Shown: positions 50,548 to 54,376 of the stretch, piece after piece
How the letters are laid out: each line of letters opens with the position of its first letter
How positions within the stretch are numbered: the first letter of the stretch is position 1
Source: Deltaproteobacteria bacterium
GTDB lineage: Bacteria > Desulfobacterota > DSM-4660 > Desulfatiglandales > Desulfatiglandaceae
DNA: 54,376 nucleotides
NCBI GenBank assembly: GCA_018644785.1
Contig: JABGPV010000003.1
Span: 1 to 54,376, forward strand
Direction: 5' to 3'
The notes under the pieces: model-generated
What the model was told of the DNA's origin: nothing
Seen by the model: the letters and a program-made list of their open reading frames with translations, nothing else
The model's database searches: none
Position numbers and translations under genes: made by a program

Positions 50548-52376
50548 TATTTACCTCCTTCGTTTAAACGTCCCTGGACGCATTCCACTGCGCGAAATTT
50601 CTTCGGGCATTTTTCCATACACACACCGCATCGAATACACTTGACTTGGTCAATCATATGCACTTCTTTCTTCTCTCCGGTAATGGCTTCGACCGGACAG
50701 TTCTTGGCGCACATTGTGCAGCCCTTGCACTTTTCAGCATCAATACGATATGAGATGAGCGCTTTACATGCCAGGGCAGGGCAGTGTTTCTCGTTGATAT
50801 GAGCTTCATATTCTTCTCGAAAATATTTAATGGTCGTCAGCACGGGGTTCGCAGCGCTCTGTCCCAAACCGCAAAGCGAACCGGCGTTCACCGCTTCGCC
50901 GATCTCCAACAGTAAGTCTATATCTCCGGGGCGGCCTTTTCCTTGGGTAATCTCCTCGAGAAGATTCAGCATCTGCTTTGTGCCGAGTTTGCAGAGAGTA
51001 CATTGGCCACACGATTCCTTTTGGGTGAAATCCAGAAAATAGCGGGCGATGTCCACCATGCAGGTGCTTTCATCCATCACCACCATGCCGCCGGAACCCA
51101 TCATTGATCCGGCAGATATCAGTGAATCGTAATCCACCGGTGTATCCAGGAAAGACTCGGGCAGACAGCCTCCCGACGGTCCTCCCGTTTGAACGGCCTT
51201 GAATTTTTTGTTTCCGGGAATACCCCCTCCGATATCAAAGATGATTTCCCTCAAAGTGATTCCCATGGGTACTTCAATCAAACCGCAGTTTTCCACCATG
51301 CCTGTCAAGGCAAAGACCGCCGTTCCCTTGCTTTTCTCGGTCCCGATGCTCGCAAACCAAGATCCGCCACGGTTGATGAGCTGAGGAACATAAGCGAAAG
51401 TCTTGACGTTGTTCAACAAAGTGGGTTTGTCAAAAAGGCCTTCTTCTGTTGTGCGTGGTCTGGGAGCCGCCTTGGGCATTCCCCTTTTACCTTCCATGGA
51501 CAAAGTCAATGCGGTTGATTCGCCGCAGACAAAGGCACCCGCACCTTGAAAAAGTAAAATTTCAAAACCAAATCCGCTGTCCATGATGTTGTCGCCAAGA
51601 AACCCCATATCGGTTGCCTGTTGGATGGCGACCTTAAGACGTTTAACCGCCAGGGGGTATTCGGCTCGCACATAAATATACCCTTTTTGTGCACCAATGG
51701 TGTGACCGGCGATAATCATTCCTTCCAGAACGGAATGGGGATCGGCCTCCAACATGGAGCGGTCCATGAACGCGCCGGGATCTCCCTCATCAGCATTGCA
51801 GACGATGTATTTTTCCTTCTCTTTTGCTTGCAACCCTGCTTCCCATTTGCGCCCGGCCGGAAAGCCGCCGCCGCCTCTTCCGCGCAAACCGGATGTTTTC
51901 AATTCTTCAATAACCTGTTCCGGCGTCATCTCAAAGAGAACCTTTTTCAAAGCCTCATAACCGCCAAGCTCCGTATAGTCCTTGATTTCTTCAGGATTAA
52001 CGTGTCCACAGTTGCGTAATACCCTCTGCTGCTGCTTTTTGTAAAATTCTATGTCCTGATGACGCTGAACAGGCGCCCCGGTTTTTGGGTCTTTGTAAAA
52101 AAGACGCTCCACCGGCTTATTGTTTTGTAAGTGGGATTCAACGATTTCCTTTGAATCCTTAATCTTAACATTGCGGTAAAATGTACCTTCAGGCTCGATA
52201 ATAACAAGGGGGCCTTGCTGGCAGAATCCATGACACCCGGTAAGCTTGACATCCAGCTTATTATCTAACCCTGCTTCTGCAATGTCGTCTTCAAGGGCCT
52301 TTTGAATTTCAGCAGAATTGGAGGATGCACAGCCTGTACCTTGGCATATGAGTATGGTTTGATTCTTTTCGCTCAT
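50547..52376 (-). CDS. NuoF-like NADH-binding flavoprotein subunit (formate dehydrogenase/hydrogenase type)
   Basis: A 609-residue subunit. The N-terminal thioredoxin-like [2Fe-2S] domain (about 1-100) has QGTGCASSNSA and LTGCHGFCQQG. The NuoF core (about 110-540) has GLRGRGGGGFPAGRKW (NADH/FMN), and the [4Fe-4S] site ESCGQCTLCKLGTKQM. The C-terminal two-cluster ferredoxin domain has CKGCTMCAKNC and CIRCGVCMEKC. This is the HndC/HydB/FdhB-like layout found in NAD-linked and possibly electron-bifurcating formate dehydrogenases. It overlaps NuoE by 4 bases (ATGA) and fdhA by 1 base. Confidence 0.93.
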   Translation of the reverse strand: MSEKNQTILICQGTGCASSNSAEIQKALEDDIAEAGLDNKLDVKLTGCHGFCQQGPLVIIEPEGTFYRNVKIKDSKEIVESHLQNNKPVERLFYKDPKTGAPVQRHQDIEFYKKQQQRVLRNCGHVNPEEIKDYTELGGYEALKKVLFEMTPEQVIEELKTSGLRGRGGGGFPAGRKWEAGLQAKEKEKYIVCNADEGDPGAFMDRSMLEADPHSVLEGMIIAGHTIGAQKGYIYVRAEYPLAVKRLKVAIQQATDMGFLGDNIMDSGFGFEILLFQGAGAFVCGESTALTLSMEGKRGMPKAAPRPRTTEEGLFDKPTLLNNVKTFAYVPQLINRGGSWFASIGTEKSKGTAVFALTGMVENCGLIEVPMGITLREIIFDIGGGIPGNKKFKAVQTGGPSGGCLPESFLDTPVDYDSLISAGSMMGSGGMVVMDESTCMVDIARYFLDFTQKESCGQCTLCKLGTKQMLNLLEEITQGKGRPGDIDLLLEIGEAVNAGSLCGLGQSAANPVLTTIKYFREEYEAHINEKHCPALACKALISYRIDAEKCKGCTMCAKNCPVEAITGEKKEVHMIDQVKCIRCGVCMEKCPKKFRAVECVQGRLNEGGK

Positions 52377-52834
52377 TTGGTTGCCTCCTCGTTTTTGTTT
52401 AGGATCTTGATTGTTTTGGCGGGAGTTAAATGTCCATAAGTTTTTTCGTTAACAACAATCGTAGGCGCCAGGCCGCAACAACCGATGCAGGCCGCTGTTT
52501 CTATCGTATATTCAAGATCTTCTGTTGTTTCCCCGGCTTTGATACCCAGCCTTCTCTCAATTTCTTCCGTAATTCTCTGGGCTCCACGAACATGGCAGGC
52601 AGTCCCCCTGCAAATCGTAACCCTGTTTTTCCCCATGGGCGTGAACCTGAATTGCTCAAAGAATGTTGCCACGCCATAGATCCGGCTTTTAGGCAAGCCA
52701 ACAAAATTGGCAACCTCGCCCATCTCCGGTTCCGGAAGGTAACCGAATTCATTTTGAACTTCCTGCAAAATTGGAATCAGTTCAAAGTTTTTGCCATCGT
52801 AGCGGGATAAAATGTTTTCTAAACGTTCTTCCAT
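52373..52834 (-). CDS. NuoE-like [2Fe-2S] subunit
   Basis: A 153-residue thioredoxin-like [2Fe-2S] protein, with cluster cysteines in TICRGTACHVRG and AACIGCCGLAPTI. The N-terminal helices (LENILSRYDGKNFELIPIL) match NuoE. AAGGAGG precedes the ATG. It is the first gene of the formate dehydrogenase operon; a weak -35-like TTGACT lies upstream, but no clear promoter was found. It transfers electrons between the flavin of the NuoF-like subunit and the Fe-S chain. Confidence 0.93.
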   Translation of the reverse strand: MEERLENILSRYDGKNFELIPILQEVQNEFGYLPEPEMGEVANFVGLPKSRIYGVATFFEQFRFTPMGKNRVTICRGTACHVRGAQRITEEIERRLGIKAGETTEDLEYTIETAACIGCCGLAPTIVVNEKTYGHLTPAKTIKILNKNEEATK

Positions 52835-53442
52835 TATGCCTCCTTAATTTACCATCTCTCCTGCTCAAATCAGCAGTCAAGTCAAGTCGTCAGAACCTTG
52901 TCCGGTTTCCCGGCATGATTCTAGATCCAATTCATTCTTGTTTGGTATTTTAAAAAAATCTCAAAATCTAATAAATGGGATTTCCTTCCATAAAATATCT
53001 AATTAATATCAAATATTTAGTCTGTTTCTCCCGTTCCCGGATGAGCAAGCGCCAATTATCCGAAAATCGTGACCTTCGTACATATATTAAAAGACTTGCT
53101 CTAAATCAAGAAAAAACAGATGCCTCTAAAAACCTCATTTGCGTATGGGCGGGACATATAATTATCCAGTTCTTCCATATGGCGCTGTTTCTATTCTTGA
53201 TTGTTAAAAAGCGTCTGAAAACCGTTCTTGGCAATTTTGTAGATATCATTGATGATAGGGGCATTTTAGATGTTCCCTCTCCAGGTTTTCTGGAAAAATA
53301 GCCGCTCAAGAATAGATTTTCCTTGACAAAATCTCCCCATGCAAATAGATATTTTCGATTCAGAGGTTTTTGGCATTGACGCTTTCTAGTGGCTTGTTGT
53401 GCTTAAAGCTTATTCAGCCCTCAAAATTATGGACATCAAATT
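52835..53442. other. AT-rich intergenic region between divergent operons
   Basis: A 608-base region separating the NuoE-like gene (minus) and the ferredoxin gene (plus). It contains the sigma-70 promoter at 53323-53351. A 108-residue plus-strand frame (52975-53301) has one hydrophobic segment but no ribosome site, and low-complexity Lys/Leu content; it is treated as doubtful. Nothing else is recognised. Confidence 0.6.
53323..53351 (+). promoter_or_regulatory. Sigma-70 promoter for the ferredoxin / 2-oxoacid oxidoreductase operon
   Basis: TTGACA (53323-53328), a 17-base spacer, TAGATA (53346-53351). The -35 box is perfect and the spacer ideal. The coding start at 53443 leaves an 85-base leader with no obvious hairpin. 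Confidence 0.75.
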
Positions 53443-53685
53443 ATGACAAAAAAAGCAAAAAAAGGGAAAATAACGATCAACAGGGAAAGATGCAAAGGGT
53501 GTCATATCTGCATCGAAACCTGTCCGAACATCATGATCGAAGTGGACGAGACCCCGAACAAGAAGGGATACTCGCCTGCTCGTTACAAGGAAAACGTACC
53601 AGAAGGCGAAAAGGGATGTATCGCGTGTAAACAATGCGCCACGGTCTGTCCTGAAGTAGCGATTGAGGTGTATCGTGCCCAGTGA
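53443..53685 (+). CDS. Two-cluster [4Fe-4S] ferredoxin, 2-oxoacid oxidoreductase delta subunit (KorD/VorD-like)
   Basis: An 80-residue ferredoxin with C-x2-C-x2-C-x3-C motifs in CKGCHICIETC and CIACKQCATVC, joined by a linker typical of KorD-type subunits. A basic N terminus (MTKKAKKGKITIN) precedes them. It overlaps the next gene by 11 bases and is the first of a second 2-oxoacid:ferredoxin oxidoreductase set, distinct from the fused gamma-delta version at 4834. Confidence 0.9.
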   Translation: MTKKAKKGKITINRERCKGCHICIETCPNIMIEVDETPNKKGYSPARYKENVPEGEKGCIACKQCATVCPEVAIEVYRAQ

Positions 53686-54376
53686 GAAAATGTTAATGAA
53701 TGGTTCCCACGTCGTTGCAGAAGCGGCTGTCCGAGCCGGCTGCCGCTACTACTTCGGTTATCCCATCACGCCCCAGAATGAACTGCCCGAGTATCTTTCC
53801 GCCAGGATGCCGGAAATCGGGGGCACTTTTATTCAAGGCGAAAGCGAAGTCGCATCCATCAACATGGTGCTTGGCGCCTCCGTGGCAGGGGGCAGGGTCA
53901 TGACGAGCTCGTCATCCCCCGGCGTTTCCCTGAAACAGGAAGGCATCAGCTATATGGCCGGCATGGAACTGCCAGGGGTCATTATCAACATGATGCGGGG
54001 CGGCCCGGGCCTGGGCAACATTTCCCCTTCTGCCGCTGACTATTTTCAGGCCACCCGTGGTGGCGCCCATGGCGACTACCGGACCCCGGTGCTGGCGCCG
54101 GGAGGATCCCAGGAGTTGGCTGATTTGACATTCGTTGCCTTTGACATCGCGGATAATTACCGCACACCGGTCATGCTGCTGGGAGACGGATTGATGGGAC
54201 AGGTCATGGAACCGGTGATCTTTCCCGATTTTATTGATCTTGAAGACCTTCCCAAGAAGGACTGGATCCTGGATGGATGCAAAGACCGCGAACCCCGGGC
54301 GCTTTTCTCCATGCTCCTGGGGCAGGGGCAGGCACTGGCTGCTGCTCTCGGCCTTTGGACCATGGTTTTTCTCGGG
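53675..54376 (+). CDS. 2-oxoacid:ferredoxin oxidoreductase alpha subunit (KorA/VorB-like), partial
   Basis: The first 234 residues; the gene runs off the right edge. Blocks are GSHVVAEAAVRAGCRYYFG, YPITPQNELPEYLSARM, QGESEVASINMVLGAS, TSSSSPGVSLKQEGISYM and MRGGPGLGNISPSAADY. These are typical of VorB/KorA alpha chains for branched or 2-oxoglutarate-type oxoacids. The start is probably GTG 53675, with GAGG at 53665-53668, inside the ferredoxin gene; ATG 53690 is an alternative. The last 25 residues (from about GCKDREP) align poorly with the family, which may reflect a variable segment or a sequence error near the edge. Confidence 0.88.
   Translation, partial: MPSEKMLMNGSHVVAEAAVRAGCRYYFGYPITPQNELPEYLSARMPEIGGTFIQGESEVASINMVLGASVAGGRVMTSSSSPGVSLKQEGISYMAGMELPGVIINMMRGGPGLGNISPSAADYFQATRGGAHGDYRTPVLAPGGSQELADLTFVAFDIADNYRTPVMLLGDGLMGQVMEPVIFPDFIDLEDLPKKDWILDGCKDREPRALFSMLLGQGQALAAALGLWTMVFLG

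Noticed and set aside
52975..53301. 108-codon plus-strand frame between the NuoE-like and ferredoxin genes
   Set aside because: It has one hydrophobic segment but no ribosome site, and lies in AT-rich DNA upstream of a clear promoter. Real expression cannot be excluded.
1..54376. CRISPR arrays, tRNA, rRNA, insertion sequences or phage genes
   Set aside because: No repeat-spacer pattern, RNA-gene signature, transposase or integrase was found on reading both strands.

Overview
The window looks like a chromosomal stretch of an anaerobic, probably sulfate-reducing or syntrophic, member of the Desulfobacterota (old Deltaproteobacteria). This is inferred from the gene content: ferredoxin-dependent 2-oxoacid oxidoreductases, a tungsten-type aldehyde:ferredoxin oxidoreductase, a selenocysteine formate dehydrogenase with NuoE/NuoF-like partners, NrfD-type membrane electron transfer, TRAP and branched-chain-type ABC importers, sigma-54 regulation and a reductive-dehalogenase-family protein. 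No rRNA, tRNA, CRISPR array or insertion sequence was seen. The genus cannot be named from the sequence alone.

Layout. (a) 1-2035: start of dnaE (minus strand, cut by the window edge) and a divergent histidine-kinase-like protein with a degenerate catalytic core. (b) 2248-20820, plus strand: a FadR-type GntR regulator with a palindromic operator in its own promoter, then a long catabolic cluster. It holds an NrfD membrane subunit, a four-cluster ferredoxin subunit, a gamma-delta/alpha/beta 2-oxoacid:ferredoxin oxidoreductase, a molybdopterin oxidoreductase without a Tat signal, an amidohydrolase, a phenylacetate-CoA-ligase-like enzyme, a TRAP importer (DctP and fused DctQM, separated by a terminator), a nitroreductase remnant, an RdhA-family corrinoid/Fe-S protein, a second amidohydrolase, a UPF0261 protein and a DUF89 protein. 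The combination of ligase, Mo/Fe-S/NrfD enzyme and 2-oxoacid oxidoreductase resembles the anaerobic phenylacetate (pad) pathway: arylacetate to aryl-acetyl-CoA to arylglyoxylate to aroyl-CoA.

(c) 20942-28227, minus strand: a receiver protein with an unusual conserved tail, a NagD-like HAD phosphatase coupled to threonine synthase, an SDR, an NtrC-type activator with its PAS histidine kinase, and a gamma-carbonic-anhydrase-like protein. (d) 28475-47402, minus strand: a second catabolic cluster. It holds an AOR with a MoaD-like partner, the C-terminal half of a PEP-synthase-like enzyme (PpsA-like), a complete Liv-type ABC importer, two amidohydrolases, acyl-CoA dehydrogenase, SDR, aryl/alicyclic-CoA ligase, an old-yellow-enzyme-like reductase, an unknown protein, a HAD protein with an altered motif, a second receiver protein with the same tail, and the ATP-binding half of the PEP-synthase-like enzyme (PpsB-like). 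The split halves match the architecture of phenylphosphate synthase (and its suspected relatives for other aromatic substrates). The PpsB-like gene has a near-perfect sigma-54 promoter with an upstream palindrome, which fits control by the NtrC-type activator in region (c).

(e) 47804-52834, minus strand: a Sec-containing formate dehydrogenase (the in-frame UGA is followed by a bacterial SECIS hairpin), with NuoF-like and NuoE-like subunits, ending in a strong terminator. (f) 53323-54376, plus strand: a sigma-70 promoter, a ferredoxin and the start of a second 2-oxoacid:ferredoxin oxidoreductase, cut by the window edge.

Together, regions (b) and (d) read as two peripheral pathways that import aromatic or alicyclic acids, activate them to CoA thioesters and oxidise them, passing electrons to ferredoxin, the membrane pool and formate/NADH. 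Exact substrates are inference.
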